Shown in pieces: positions 33,600-42,322 of a DNA stretch of 64,000 bases. Numbering within the stretch: position 1 is the stretch's first letter; every line of letters starts with the position of its first letter. A program made the translations under genes and the position numbers. The DNA is taken from assembly GCF_017875235.1 (NCBI RefSeq), contig NZ_JAGGMI010000003.1, positions 124,001-188,000 on the forward strand, given 5' to 3'. The notes beneath the pieces are model-generated. The model was not told the origin of the DNA and ran no database searches. It worked only from the letters and a program-made list of their open reading frames with translations. The stretch is from Asticcacaulis solisilvae (GTDB lineage: Bacteria; Pseudomonadota; Alphaproteobacteria; Caulobacterales; Caulobacteraceae).

Positions 33600-34069
33600 G
33601 CCTCCATCTCACGCCCGAAGTCGCGGCCTACAACCAATGGATGGCCTTCAGTTTTTACCACTTCGTGGGAGAAGACATCGTCGCCGGTGCGCGCCAGCTC
33701 CGCACCACGGATCTGGCCCAGGCCATGTTTGACGCGCCGGTCGCCATCGTCTCGCACGGCACCGAGGCCGATCCGATCTTCCGCTACGCCAATGCGAAGG
33801 CGCTCGATCTTTGGGAGATGGACTGGGAGACCTTTACCCGACTGCCCTCGCGGCTCAGCGCCGAGCCGGAAAGCGGCGTCCAGGGTGACCGCGACCGATC
33901 GCTGAAATCCGTACTCGAAACGGGCTTTGTCGACCACTATTCCGCGATCCGCATTTCCAGCCGGGGCCGGCGCTTCGAAATCCACGATACGGTTCTGTGG
34001 AATGTCATCGATCGGAACGGCGTCCGCCACGGCCAGGCGGCGTTTATCCGCGATTGGCGCTATTTGTAA
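33596..34069 (+). CDS. MEKHLA-domain protein
   Basis: From the ATG at 33596 the product is 157 residues and consists of one MEKHLA domain, a PAS-like fold found alone in cyanobacteria and proteobacteria and at the end of plant HD-ZIP III factors. Characteristic parts are FDAPVAIVSHGTEADPIFRYAN (read in parts), LWEMDWETFTRLPSR and the closing QAAFIRDWRYL. No enzymatic residues are known for the family. Coupling to an alpha/beta hydrolase gene by ATGA overlap is the only clue to its role. Confidence 0.88.
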   Translation: MSLHLTPEVAAYNQWMAFSFYHFVGEDIVAGARQLRTTDLAQAMFDAPVAIVSHGTEADPIFRYANAKALDLWEMDWETFTRLPSRLSAEPESGVQGDRDRSLKSVLETGFVDHYSAIRISSRGRRFEIHDTVLWNVIDRNGVRHGQAAFIRDWRYL

Positions 34070-34088
34070 TTTATGCTATCTGCCGGCC

Positions 34089-34985
34089 ATGTTCGAGCAA
34101 GGTTCCCCGCCGCAGCCATTCGTCATTGCTGCCTTTTATCACTTCTTCCCGTTTCCGCAGTTCGAGGCCATGCAGGCCCCGATGCTCGACCGCCTGAAGG
34201 CCTTGGATATCAAGGGTTCGGTGCTGGTCACGCGCGAAGGCGTCAACTCGACCATTTCCGGTACGCGCGGCGCAATCGACAGCTTTCTGACCTATCTCCA
34301 GGACGACATCGTCGGCGGGCCGATCCAGTGGAAGGAGTCCTACGCGGCCTTCCAGCCCTTCGGCAAGGCGCGGGTGCGGCTCAAGAAGGAGACGATTTCG
34401 CTGGGTGAACCGGTCTCGATGGACCGCTTCGGCCAGTACGTCAAACCCGCCGACTGGAACGCCCTCATCAGCCGAGATGACGTCGTCATCATCGACACAC
34501 GCAACGATTACGAGGTCAATCTCGGCACCTTCAAAAACGCCATCGATCCGCAAATTCCGAACTTCAAGCACCTGCCCGCCTGGACGCGCGAACAGGCGGA
34601 AACCCTTAAGGGTAAAAAGATCGCCACATTCTGCACCGGCGGCATCCGCTGCGAGAAGTTCACCTCTTGGCTGATCGATAACGGCCACGACGACGTCTAC
34701 CACCTGCAGGGCGGCATCTTGCAATATCTCGAAGACGTCCCGCAGTCCGAGTCGCTTTGGCAGGGCGAATGCTTCGTCTTCGATGAGCGAATCGCCGTCG
34801 ACCACGACCTGAAGCCATCGCAAACAGCGGTGCTTTGCCTGTACTGCGATCATGCCCTGACGGCTGAGGACCAGCAGAGCCCATTTTACGTTAAAGGCCG
34901 CTCCTGCCCCCACTGCCACGGCCGCGACGAACACGCGCACGATCAGCCGAAACGCCATGCTTTCCCCGGACGCACGAAATTTTAG
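34089..34985 (+). CDS. trhO: tRNA uridine(34) hydroxylase TrhO (rhodanese domain)
   Basis: The 298-residue protein matches the YceA/TrhO family: an N-terminal acylphosphatase-like domain (VLVTREGVNSTISGTRGAI in parts), a rhodanese domain at about 120-220 with DTRNDYE and active-site Cys182 in FCTGGIRCEKF, and a C-terminal zinc-type cluster (CLYCDHAL and CPHCHGR). TrhO performs oxygen-dependent 5-hydroxylation of uridine 34 in tRNAs. The ATG at 34089 lies 19 bp after the MEKHLA stop, and the three genes may form one transcript. Confidence 0.93.
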   Translation: MFEQGSPPQPFVIAAFYHFFPFPQFEAMQAPMLDRLKALDIKGSVLVTREGVNSTISGTRGAIDSFLTYLQDDIVGGPIQWKESYAAFQPFGKARVRLKKETISLGEPVSMDRFGQYVKPADWNALISRDDVVIIDTRNDYEVNLGTFKNAIDPQIPNFKHLPAWTREQAETLKGKKIATFCTGGIRCEKFTSWLIDNGHDDVYHLQGGILQYLEDVPQSESLWQGECFVFDERIAVDHDLKPSQTAVLCLYCDHALTAEDQQSPFYVKGRSCPHCHGRDEHAHDQPKRHAFPGRTKF

Positions 34986-35183
34986 CGTCTCCGTGCTAAA
35001 AGGTGTGGTGTAGCGTGGTCACAATCGCTGCTTTTGGCGGCCTTTTCGGCCAAAATGACAGCGACTTCATTTGACCTTCGCGCATTAACGATTATTGTAT
35101 TAACCGGATGCGCCGTTTCGGCGTGACGGGGGAGTCGCGGGTCTTAGGGCCCCGGCAAGATACCAAGGGGACACCGGGTTCGC

Positions 35184-36965
35184 ATGAAGCAGTTTTTCAT
35201 CACCTTGACCGCTGCGATCACGGCCTTGATCATCGTTCTGGTCGGCCTGCCCATCGTCCTTGTCGCCGTTATCGCCGGCGCCTCCAAGCCGCAGACCACG
35301 GGCGACATCGTCCTGTCGCTGGACCTGCGCGAAAAGATGACCGACCAGGCGCGGTCGCAACCCTTCGACTTCCTGACCGGAAAGTCGCTTTCGACGCTTG
35401 AGACAGTGCAGATACTGCACCGCGCCGCCGACGACGTTCACGTCAAGGCCGTCTTTGTGCGCCTGCCCGAAGGCGGCATGTCACCCGCCGCGGCCGAAGA
35501 AATCCGCGACGCCATCATCTATGTCCGCCGCGCCTCGAAGCCGGTCATCGCCCACAGCCAGGGCCTCTATCCCGACACCATGGTGATCTCGTCCTACATG
35601 GTCGGGTCGGCCGCCAGCGAGCTGTGGATGCAGCCGCGCTCGTCCTTCCAGGTTACCGGCATCGCCACCTCGACCATGTTCATGAAGCGCGCCTTCGACA
35701 AGTTCGGCGTCAACGCCCAGTATGAGCAGCGCTCGGAATTCAAGAACGCCGTCAATCCCTACCTCTACGACGACTATACGCCGGCGCACCGCGAGGCCCA
35801 GCTGTCGTGGATGGGCAGCATCTACGACACGACGCTGAAGACCATCGCCCACGACCGGCGCATGGACGCCGTCAAGCTGAAGGAAACCATCGAAGCCGGC
35901 CCCTACGGCGCCGAGCAAGCCCTGCAACTGGGCCTGGTCAGCCACCTCGGCCAGGTCAACGACGCGCAAGGCGCGGCGCTCAAGCGCGGCGAAAACGCCA
36001 AGGTCATGGAGCTGCGTGAATATCAGCGCACGCTTTCGCCCGACACCAAGGGCGAGGTGATCGCGGTCATCGACGGCGAAGGCGCCATCATGACCGGCAA
36101 GAAGCCCGGCGGTTTCGGCAGCGATCCGAACATGATGTCCGACGAAGTCTCCGAAGCCTTCTTTAAGGCGGCCAAGGACAAGAAGGTCAAGGCCATCGTC
36201 TTCCGCGTCTCCTCGCCGGGCGGTTCCGATACCGCCTCCGAACAGATCGCCACGGCCATGCAGTCGGCCAAGGAAGCCGGCAAGCCGGTCGTCGTCTCGA
36301 TGGGCGATTACGCGGCTTCGGGCGGCTATTGGGTGTCGGCCGGCGCTTCGTCGATCGTCGCCAATCCCTCGACCCTGACCGGCTCGATCGGCGTCTTCGG
36401 CGGCAAGTTCGCCATTGGCGACGGGCTGAGCAAGCTGGGCATCGACGTCCGCGACATTGCCGTCGGCGGCGACTACAGCTCGGCCTTCAGCGAAGCCAAG
36501 GGCTTCACGCCGGCTCAGCGCGCCGCGCTGTCGTCGTGGATCGACCAGATCTATAACGGCTTCATCGTCCACGTTGCCTCAAACCGCAAGATCCCCGTCG
36601 AGCAGGTCCAGGAAATCGCCAAGGGCCGCGTCTGGACCGGCGAACAGGCCAAGGGCATCCACCTTGTCGACAAGACCGGCGGTTTCTACACCGCCGTCGA
36701 CGAAGCCAAGACCTTGGCCAAGCTCGACCGTTCGGCCGATATCCGCTTGGTCGAGTACACTGGGTCTGGCCGGGCAGGCGCCGCCGGCAGCCTGACGGCC
36801 AGCCTGGAATCGGCGGCGACAGGCCTGCGTACCCTCTCCTTCCTGGGCTGGGCGATGAGCGACCCCAAGGCGGAAGCCGTCATGGACCGCGTCGCCGACC
36901 AGCGCCTGCGCGAAGAAGGCGCTACCGTACTGGCGCCCAAGGCCTACGAAGACAGCACGCGCTGA
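35184..36965 (+). CDS. sppA: Signal peptide peptidase SppA, 67K type
   Basis: The 593-residue protein has one N-terminal membrane anchor (residues 5-33) followed by two tandem ClpP-like domains in the periplasm. The catalytic dyad is Lys187 (EFKNAVNPY) in the first half and Ser379 (GDYAASGGYW) in the second, as in E. coli SppA. It degrades cleaved signal peptides and perhaps other membrane peptides. The gene stands alone and ends 10 bp before a very long hairpin. The start ATG follows a leader with an AAGGGG run. Confidence 0.95.
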   Translation: MKQFFITLTAAITALIIVLVGLPIVLVAVIAGASKPQTTGDIVLSLDLREKMTDQARSQPFDFLTGKSLSTLETVQILHRAADDVHVKAVFVRLPEGGMSPAAAEEIRDAIIYVRRASKPVIAHSQGLYPDTMVISSYMVGSAASELWMQPRSSFQVTGIATSTMFMKRAFDKFGVNAQYEQRSEFKNAVNPYLYDDYTPAHREAQLSWMGSIYDTTLKTIAHDRRMDAVKLKETIEAGPYGAEQALQLGLVSHLGQVNDAQGAALKRGENAKVMELREYQRTLSPDTKGEVIAVIDGEGAIMTGKKPGGFGSDPNMMSDEVSEAFFKAAKDKKVKAIVFRVSSPGGSDTASEQIATAMQSAKEAGKPVVVSMGDYAASGGYWVSAGASSIVANPSTLTGSIGVFGGKFAIGDGLSKLGIDVRDIAVGGDYSSAFSEAKGFTPAQRAALSSWIDQIYNGFIVHVASNRKIPVEQVQEIAKGRVWTGEQAKGIHLVDKTGGFYTAVDEAKTLAKLDRSADIRLVEYTGSGRAGAAGSLTASLESAATGLRTLSFLGWAMSDPKAEAVMDRVADQRLREEGATVLAPKAYEDSTR

Positions 36966-36975
36966 TCACAGGTCA

Positions 36976-37037
36976 CGGCTTCCCAAACAAAAAGGGGGCG
37001 TTTCGACTGAAACGCACCCTTTTTGTTTGGGAAGCCG
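36976..37037. terminator. Long 29-bp hairpin after sppA
   Basis: CGGCTTCCCAAACAAAAAGG... (36976-37004) pairs with its near-perfect complement at 37009-37037, leaving a 4-base loop GACT; one pair is mismatched. The stem contains AAAAAGGG / CCCTTTTT, so a T run lies within the descending arm. It is probably the sppA terminator but is much longer than usual. Confidence 0.75.
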
Positions 37038-37048
37038 CATCATTTAGA

Positions 37049-37104
37049 GCGATATGGCGAAAAGTGCCAAGAAGCGTCTTTGGGGTTTTCGCCTTAAATA
37101 TCGC
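37049..37104. repeat. Second inverted repeat after sppA
   Basis: GCGATAT...GGCGAAAA (37049-37063) pairs with TTTTCGCC...ATATCGC (37086-37104), with small unpaired bases between the two blocks and a 22-base loop. It directly follows the 36976-37037 hairpin. Confidence 0.6.
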
Positions 37105-37116
37105 GACAAAACAAAA

Positions 37117-37163
37117 ACTTAGATCGGCATGATGTTTCCATTTAAAATCATACCGATCTAAGT
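37117..37163. repeat. Third inverted repeat carrying the AGATCGGCATGAT motif
   Basis: ACTTAGATCGGCATGAT (37117-37133) and ATCATACCGATCTAAGT (37147-37163) form a 17-bp inverted repeat with one G-T type difference and a 13-base loop. The right arm contains the stop codon of the 37158-37574 gene. The same motif occurs again at 37584-37598 on the other side of that gene. Confidence 0.7.
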
Positions 37164-37574
37164 TGCCGCGATCCGCGAAAAGGACCAGTCCGCGGCAAGG
37201 CATTCAAAAGTCCCGTCCTTGAAATAGAAGAGAAAGTGGCGCCTTCCGGCACCGCCGATCTGCCGCCAGTCCGTCGGGCCGCATAGCGGATCGCCATCCA
37301 TGACCTCATAAAACTCACCCCATGCCGGCGCCAGGCGGCTATAGCGGCATTGGCCATAATACCACCCTTCGTCGTTGGTCGCGCCAAGACGCCACACCTG
37401 ACAGTCCAGGAAGGTCAGTTGGCCCCTCTGCCGTTCCTCAGCCCTGTACGCCATGTCGTTAAGATAAAAGCTCAACCGCAAGGTGCCGCTCGTCACGGCA
37501 ACCCCTGGCTCCGGCGCATTCGGGTCGGCGTTCCAGTCGCGATTAAGCTTCAGAAATGATGGAATTTTCACCAT
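37158..37574 (-). CDS. Small protein of unknown function bordered by repeats
   Basis: The 138-residue soluble protein has no signal peptide or membrane segment and is rich in aromatic residues and Trp (WRLGATNDEGWYYGQCRYSR, FYEVMDGDPL, HFLFYFKDGTFECLAADWSF). The pattern is that of a small beta-rich domain; I do not recognise the family. Its stop codon lies inside the inverted repeat at 37117-37163, and its ATG (37574, GGGGGC upstream) lies 10 bp from another copy of the same motif, so the whole gene sits between repeats. Similar single-domain proteins are common orphan genes in Caulobacterales, which is a recollection and not tested. Confidence 0.75.
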   Translation of the reverse strand: MVKIPSFLKLNRDWNADPNAPEPGVAVTSGTLRLSFYLNDMAYRAEERQRGQLTFLDCQVWRLGATNDEGWYYGQCRYSRLAPAWGEFYEVMDGDPLCGPTDWRQIGGAGRRHFLFYFKDGTFECLAADWSFSRIAAT

Positions 37575-37583
37575 GCCCCCATT

Positions 37584-37598
37584 TTAGATCGGCATGAT
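37584..37598. repeat. Copy of the TTAGATCGGCATGAT motif
   Basis: Fifteen bases identical to the core of the left arm of the repeat at 37117-37163, and inverted relative to its right arm. It is followed by TTTAGACG and CAAGTCTAA, which can pair partly. It marks the upstream side of the 37158-37574 gene. Confidence 0.6.
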
Positions 37599-37653
37599 TT
37601 TAGACGCAGACATCATTCAAGTCTAAGCATTTGCTTTATCGCCAATGCTCAAC

Positions 37654-37685
37654 GAAAAGCGGCGGAAGGTTGCCCTTCCGCCGCT
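37654..37685 (-). terminator. Rho-independent terminator of the Oar-like receptor gene
   Basis: AGCGGCGGAAGG (37658-37669) and CCTTCCGCCGCT (37674-37685) form a perfect 12-bp stem with a 4-base loop. On the minus strand the stem is followed by TTTTCGTT. It lies 25 bp past the receptor stop codon. Confidence 0.85.
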
Positions 37686-37709
37686 CTTTCTTATCAGGAG
37701 TACTGGTAC

Positions 37710-40679
37710 TTAGAACTTGTACTTGGCGCCCAGACGGACGGTACGCGGCATCTGGTAGCTGGACGGCAGACCGTACATGTCAGACAGGGTGCCCACGCCA
37801 CCGACTTCACCATTTTCATGGAACTGATCGGCGCCCTTGGCGTCGAACAGGTTGAAGATTTCGGCCGACAGGGCAACCGCACCGACGGTCAGCGGGATCT
37901 CATAGGTCGCCGAAACGTCGAGCTTGTTGATCCAGTCACCGTCGAACGACTTACCGCGCGGCGTCAGCTTGCCATTGCAGTACCAGGCGGTCGCCGTGGT
38001 AGCGACAGCGCGGCCGTCGTTGAGCGGATAGTAGCCGATACAGCCGTACTTGCGCGGCGACAGCATGGATGCCGAAGCGCCGACCAGCAGGCGGTCGTTA
38101 ACCTGATAGGCGCCATAGGCCTTCAGCGAGAAGCCGTGGTGGTTCGGCAGCAGGCCGAACGAGCCATCGGTCCAGCCGGGTTCGTCGAAGTCCTGCGTCA
38201 GGCCGGTGTCGTCCTGACCGTTGTCCGACTTAACGCCGCCTTCGATGTTGCCTTCCGACTTGGAGAGCACCAGCGAGCCCGAGGCGAACCACTTGCCATC
38301 CCACGGACGCGACAGGGTGAAGCTCAGGGCTTCATAGACGCGTTCCGCCTTCGGGAAGCCAAGGACTTCCGCCGGGAGGGTGACCGTCTTGCCGGCGGCG
38401 TCATCGAAGCTGTCGCCCAGGGTGACGACAACGTCCTTGCCCGGGTTGATCAGGACGTAACCCGAACCACCGAACGAACCGCAGTCGTCGCTATCGATTT
38501 CGCCTTCGGATTCCAGATAGTCACAGGCGAAACCGCCAACGTCCAGGTCGGCGTCTTCCATGACCGCGCCGAGGCTGCGGTACATGTAGTTGACGCTGGC
38601 CGTCAGGCCGTTCGAGAAGCGCTTTTCCAGGCCGAGCATGTATTCGTCGGTGTACTGGGGCTCCAGGTTGTGGCTGACGACGGTGTCCGGCAGCGGCGCG
38701 ATGCCGTTGGACAGAACCGAGTGAACCAGCTGGGTGCCGAGCGTCGGGACCAGGGTCGTCGCGTCGCGACCGGTATAGGTGTAGTAGTCTTCGATGAAGT
38801 TTTCAGCACCGGCCAGGCGGATGTTGGTGTTGCCGGCGATCGGCAGGTAGTAGCGGCCGACGAAGGCGGTCAGCTTGGTCGTCTTGTCGCCGAAGACGTC
38901 ATACGACACGCCGATACGCGGAGCGACCTGGTTTTCCGAGTTCAGGAACGCGGCGCCGTTGGCGTTGTAGTTCGTGAACGTGTCGCTGCGGACGCCGATG
39001 TTCAGTTGCAGGCGATCGTTGATCGTCCAGGCGTCCTGAATATAGAAGGCCGTGTTCTTGATGTCGAAGACACCGCCCGAGAACAGGGTGCGCACGCGGA
39101 CGCAGGAGTCGGTGACGGTGCCCGACGAACCGCAGTTCGTGCCCGGACCGTAGTAGCGGTAGTAGATGCCGCCCGAGTACTGCGAGGTGTTGTTCGCGGT
39201 CAGCTTTTCCTGATCGCCACCGATCTTCAGGTGGTGGCGGCCGGCGAGGTTGAAGTAGAAGTCCGCGTCGAGACGCAGGTTTTCGCGCAGGTCGTTGCCG
39301 ACTTCGACGAGCAGGGCCGGGTTACCGCGGACGACCGTACCGTTTTCAAAGACGGCGGCGACCGAATCGAGCGCCGAAGCGGTCGTCTGGTTGAAGGACG
39401 AGCGGCCGTACAGGGCCGACAGGGTAAACCAGTCGGTCATCTTGCCGGTGTACTTGACGATGCGGGTCAGACCGCCTTCGCCGGTATAGACCGGATCGAC
39501 GACGCCCGTGTCGTACTCGTAGTTGTCGGTGCGGGTCTGGTCGTCGACGAAATAAGTGAACTCGACGCGGTGGTCGGGGTTCAGCACGAAGTCGAGGCGG
39601 CCGCCGTAGAACGGATCTTCGCGGTTTTCAACGACGCGGCGATAGACGGTGCCGTCTTCGTACGACTGCTCGCTCCACTCTTCGAAATCACGCTGGTTGT
39701 AGAAGGCGAAGAAGTAGATGTGGTCCTTCATCAGCGGACCGGACAGGTAGACGGTCGAATCGACGTTGTTCACGCCGCCCCAGCCACGCGTATAGGTCGG
39801 GTTGGACGGATCGCTGTCGAAATCGAGCGCGGCGCGCGGCGATTGCGAAGCCAGCGAGTCCGGCGTGATGTAGGTCTGGATGCCGCCGTGGAATTCGTTC
39901 GAGCCACCGCGGGTCGTGGCGATGAAAGCGCCGCCGGTCGAACGGCCGAATTCGGCCTGATAACCGCCGGTCTTGACTTCGACCTGCTCATAGAAGTCGA
40001 ACGGGATGGTCGTGCCACCCAGGAACGTACGGAAGTTCGTGACGTTCATACCGTTGACGTAATAGATGTTTTCAGCCGGGGACGAACCCGAGATCGACGG
40101 AGGACCGAAAACGTCGTTGACCGAGATGCCAGGAACCAGGTCGGCCAGGGCTTCGATGGAGCGGCCAACCGGGACGCGCGAAGCAACGGTCTGGACGTCG
40201 AGGACCGCGCCGGTCGTGGTGCGGTCGAAGTCGAGGTTACGACGAGCCTTGCTGCGGACGACAACTTCGCCCGTCGTCTGGCCGGCAGCTGCCAGGGTAA
40301 AGTCATAGTTCGAAGCCGAACCCAGGGTGACGGTGACGCTATCGGTCGTCTTGGTGCCGTCCGTGCCCGTGATCGTTACGGTATACGAACCGACCGGGAT
40401 CTGGGAGATCTGGAAACGGCCGGCGCTGTCGGCCGTCGCCGTCTGGGTAACACCATTGGTAGCACCAACGATGGTCACGGTCGCGCCGGCGGCGGCTGCG
40501 CCGCTTTCAGTCTTGACGTTGCCGACCAGCGTACCGCTGGTCAAGTCCTGGGCGTAGGCGCCCGACGGCATCAGCATTGCGGCGCCGGCCAGCACGGCGG
40601 TGCCGGCAAGCACGGGGAAAACCGCATTGCAGATTGTCGTCGTGGCCAGGAGGCCACTTCGCAAAGTAAGTTTTTTCAC
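37710..40679 (-). CDS. TonB-dependent receptor, Oar-like, with carboxypeptidase-regulatory domain
   Basis: The 989-residue outer-membrane protein has a signal region (residues 1-43, cleaved after AYA), an N-terminal carboxypeptidase-regulatory-like (CarboxypepD_reg) beta-sandwich at about 50-130 (GTLVGNVKTESG, AGRFQISQIPVGSYTVTI in parts), then the plug and barrel ending with LGAKYKF. It lacks an STN domain, so it does not signal to FecR. The plug contains PSISGSSPAENIYYVNGMNVTNF and EFGRSTGGA, which match the Oar/OmpA-related group of receptors. The ligand is unknown. It starts with GTG at 40679 behind GGAG. Codon use is strongly biased to C- and G-ending codons, as in highly expressed genes. 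Confidence 0.93.
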   Translation of the reverse strand: MKKLTLRSGLLATTTICNAVFPVLAGTAVLAGAAMLMPSGAYAQDLTSGTLVGNVKTESGAAAAGATVTIVGATNGVTQTATADSAGRFQISQIPVGSYTVTITGTDGTKTTDSVTVTLGSASNYDFTLAAAGQTTGEVVVRSKARRNLDFDRTTTGAVLDVQTVASRVPVGRSIEALADLVPGISVNDVFGPPSISGSSPAENIYYVNGMNVTNFRTFLGGTTIPFDFYEQVEVKTGGYQAEFGRSTGGAFIATTRGGSNEFHGGIQTYITPDSLASQSPRAALDFDSDPSNPTYTRGWGGVNNVDSTVYLSGPLMKDHIYFFAFYNQRDFEEWSEQSYEDGTVYRRVVENREDPFYGGRLDFVLNPDHRVEFTYFVDDQTRTDNYEYDTGVVDPVYTGEGGLTRIVKYTGKMTDWFTLSALYGRSSFNQTTASALDSVAAVFENGTVVRGNPALLVEVGNDLRENLRLDADFYFNLAGRHHLKIGGDQEKLTANNTSQYSGGIYYRYYGPGTNCGSSGTVTDSCVRVRTLFSGGVFDIKNTAFYIQDAWTINDRLQLNIGVRSDTFTNYNANGAAFLNSENQVAPRIGVSYDVFGDKTTKLTAFVGRYYLPIAGNTNIRLAGAENFIEDYYTYTGRDATTLVPTLGTQLVHSVLSNGIAPLPDTVVSHNLEPQYTDEYMLGLEKRFSNGLTASVNYMYRSLGAVMEDADLDVGGFACDYLESEGEIDSDDCGSFGGSGYVLINPGKDVVVTLGDSFDDAAGKTVTLPAEVLGFPKAERVYEALSFTLSRPWDGKWFASGSLVLSKSEGNIEGGVKSDNGQDDTGLTQDFDEPGWTDGSFGLLPNHHGFSLKAYGAYQVNDRLLVGASASMLSPRKYGCIGYYPLNDGRAVATTATAWYCNGKLTPRGKSFDGDWINKLDVSATYEIPLTVGAVALSAEIFNLFDAKGADQFHENGEVGGVGTLSDMYGLPSSYQMPRTVRLGAKYKF

Positions 40680-41163
40680 TCTTGTTTCTCCGGGTTACAT
40701 TAGAGGGTGTAGGCGCACCCGCCGCAGTCCAGCATTACACGCTGTTAATGAAGTTAAATCGTGCTGTCGCAATTCCGTCAATCGCGTGTCACGGATTTGT
40801 CTATATCAATTGAAACGTGTTTCAATAAAGTCACAGACGCAACCTTCCCTTACGGAAATCTGATAATTTTTAGGGGCGTTTATGCCCTCAAAATCATCGG
40901 CTATTCCACGGGCGACTCTTATAAAAAAATAATAAAAATCCGATTACTATTTAAAATATCAGCGTTCTAGCGGTTGGGTAAAATTGACCCTTTACTGTGG
41001 AAAATCCTGAAAAATATGTCTGAGCGTTTTTTTAAAATTCTCTGCAAAAGCGTATATTTAGGCGCGAATTCAACCAAATTTACGTCTCAAAAGCGCGGCC
41101 GGAAGGCCCGAAATTATTTGTGATGACAAATAACTTCGCTGCGCTGCACAATTTCAGGCGCGG
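40680..41163. other. Long AT-rich intergenic region upstream of the Oar-like receptor
   Basis: About 480 bp without a convincing gene, much more AT-rich than the surroundings. It holds many A and T runs (around 40920-40965 and 41000-41060), a small hairpin GGGCGTTTATGCCC near 40873-40887, and a perfect 8-bp inverted repeat TTATTTGT / ACAAATAA (41114-41133). It is probably the regulatory region of the receptor and possibly a site for nucleoid-binding proteins. No promoter could be assigned with confidence. Confidence 0.6.
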
Positions 41164-41313
41164 CTATTCAACGATAATGCGCGCCGTCGCCAGCGGAGAG
41201 ACCGGCTCAGGCGTACAGCTGGCCATGATCACGTGTATCAGGACAAGACTTAGAACGGCCGCGACGATGCGTTGCGAGCGTTTTGAAACGAAAACGAGTA
41301 TGCCGGACGCCAT
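41164..41313 (-). CDS. Small lipoprotein (49 aa)
   Basis: A short frame from the ATG at 41313 to TAG encodes 49 residues. It has a basic N-region (SKRSQR), a hydrophobic core (IVAAVLSLVLIHVIMA) and a lipobox-like IMASC, followed by only about 17 residues (TPEPVSPLATARIIVE). AGGAAG lies at a normal distance upstream. The layout is that of a minimal lipoprotein such as entericidin-like or gene-neighbour peptides; no family is recognised. The gene lies just downstream of the DUF1499 gene on the same strand and could be in its operon. Confidence 0.6.
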   Translation of the reverse strand: MASGILVFVSKRSQRIVAAVLSLVLIHVIMASCTPEPVSPLATARIIVE

Positions 41314-41385
41314 TTTACCACTTCCTGACCTGGATTCAGGCGGCGGGGAGCAAGGGGCATGCCAGGCAAGCCGTCCGGAAAGGGA

Positions 41386-42156
41386 TCAAAGGGCGCGGAT
41401 CAGCTTGGCCAGGCGCGCGACCCGGCGGCAATTGCTCCCGAGGTCCGGCATGTCGTAGCGGCCGACCGAACGGATATCGATGCGATGATTCCCCAGGCGC
41501 ACCGCGACATCGGAACGGAAGCCGTAGAAGGTGTCCGTATGCGTCGCCTCGACCTGCTCAGCCGTCTCGCTGACGATCGTATAGTGCTCGGCCCTTAGCA
41601 TGGCGGCGATCTGGGACGCGGTCACCGCCTTGTTGAAGACGGGCTTCGCGGCCGGGCAGGTCAATTGGTTGATGTCAGCAACGGTCTTGCCGCCCCAAGC
41701 CATCGATTCGTTGCGCGGCACGCGCGGCAGGTCCTCGACGCGCAGAGACTCCGCGCCGCGCGCCAGCAGCAGCTTTTCGGAGAAGACGATCGGATTGTCC
41801 CAGTCGGTGGCGACGTCGGCGATGGGCGGAAAGGCCTTCAGCGCCTTCTGGTAGCCGAAGAAGCCGGCCACCAGGCTGCCCGACAGGATGACGGCGGCCA
41901 GCGCCCAGAAGGCCATCCGGCCTGGACACTTGAATATGGAGATCAGCATGGACAAAACCGCGACGGCGACCGCGGCCAGGGCTAGCTTGGGCCCCACCCC
42001 AAGCGTCAGGGTGCGAAAGCCGAGGTCGGCCTCGATATAACCCAGCCGGGTGGCGAACATGATGGCCAGCAGGTACAGGCCCACCAATACCGCCAGGATG
42101 ACGGCGAGATGCGCGAACGCAAGGCCCTTCCGGGCTTTGGAGGTGTCTTGGGTCAA
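41386..42156 (-). CDS. DUF1499 family membrane protein
   Basis: The 256-residue protein has three N-terminal membrane segments (about 12-36, 55-75 and 82-103) and a soluble C-terminal DUF1499 domain. Family landmarks are FPPIADVATDWDNPIVF and the closing HRIDIRSVGRYDMPDLGSNCRRV (read in parts). The function of DUF1499 is not known. The start is TTG at 42156 and has no clear ribosome-binding site, so a slightly different start is possible. The 166 bp upstream, before the next gene, hold no convincing gene. Confidence 0.85.
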   Translation of the reverse strand: MTQDTSKARKGLAFAHLAVILAVLVGLYLLAIMFATRLGYIEADLGFRTLTLGVGPKLALAAVAVAVLSMLISIFKCPGRMAFWALAAVILSGSLVAGFFGYQKALKAFPPIADVATDWDNPIVFSEKLLLARGAESLRVEDLPRVPRNESMAWGGKTVADINQLTCPAAKPVFNKAVTASQIAAMLRAEHYTIVSETAEQVEATHTDTFYGFRSDVAVRLGNHRIDIRSVGRYDMPDLGSNCRRVARLAKLIRAL

Positions 42157-42322
42157 GGTGTTACTGCGTCCCGCACGCTATAACTTTACTGATACTCGCG
42201 ACGGTCCGTGTTGGATCACGACCGCTGGATTTTTGTTGTCATAGAAACGATTGGGGAAACGATCGGCAAAGACATAATCACGATCCCAAATGATCAGATT
42301 ATGCCCATCATCACCCCGGCCC

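Noticed and set aside
37818-40703. A 961-codon open frame antisense to the Oar-like receptor gene
   Set aside because: It is a mirror of the strongly biased codons of the receptor gene; the antisense product is rich in Arg, Val and Asp with no domain, while the receptor has a complete domain order.
41120-41458. A plus-strand 112-codon frame upstream of the DUF1499 gene
   Set aside because: It lacks a ribosome-binding site and domain, and lies opposite the better supported small lipoprotein gene.
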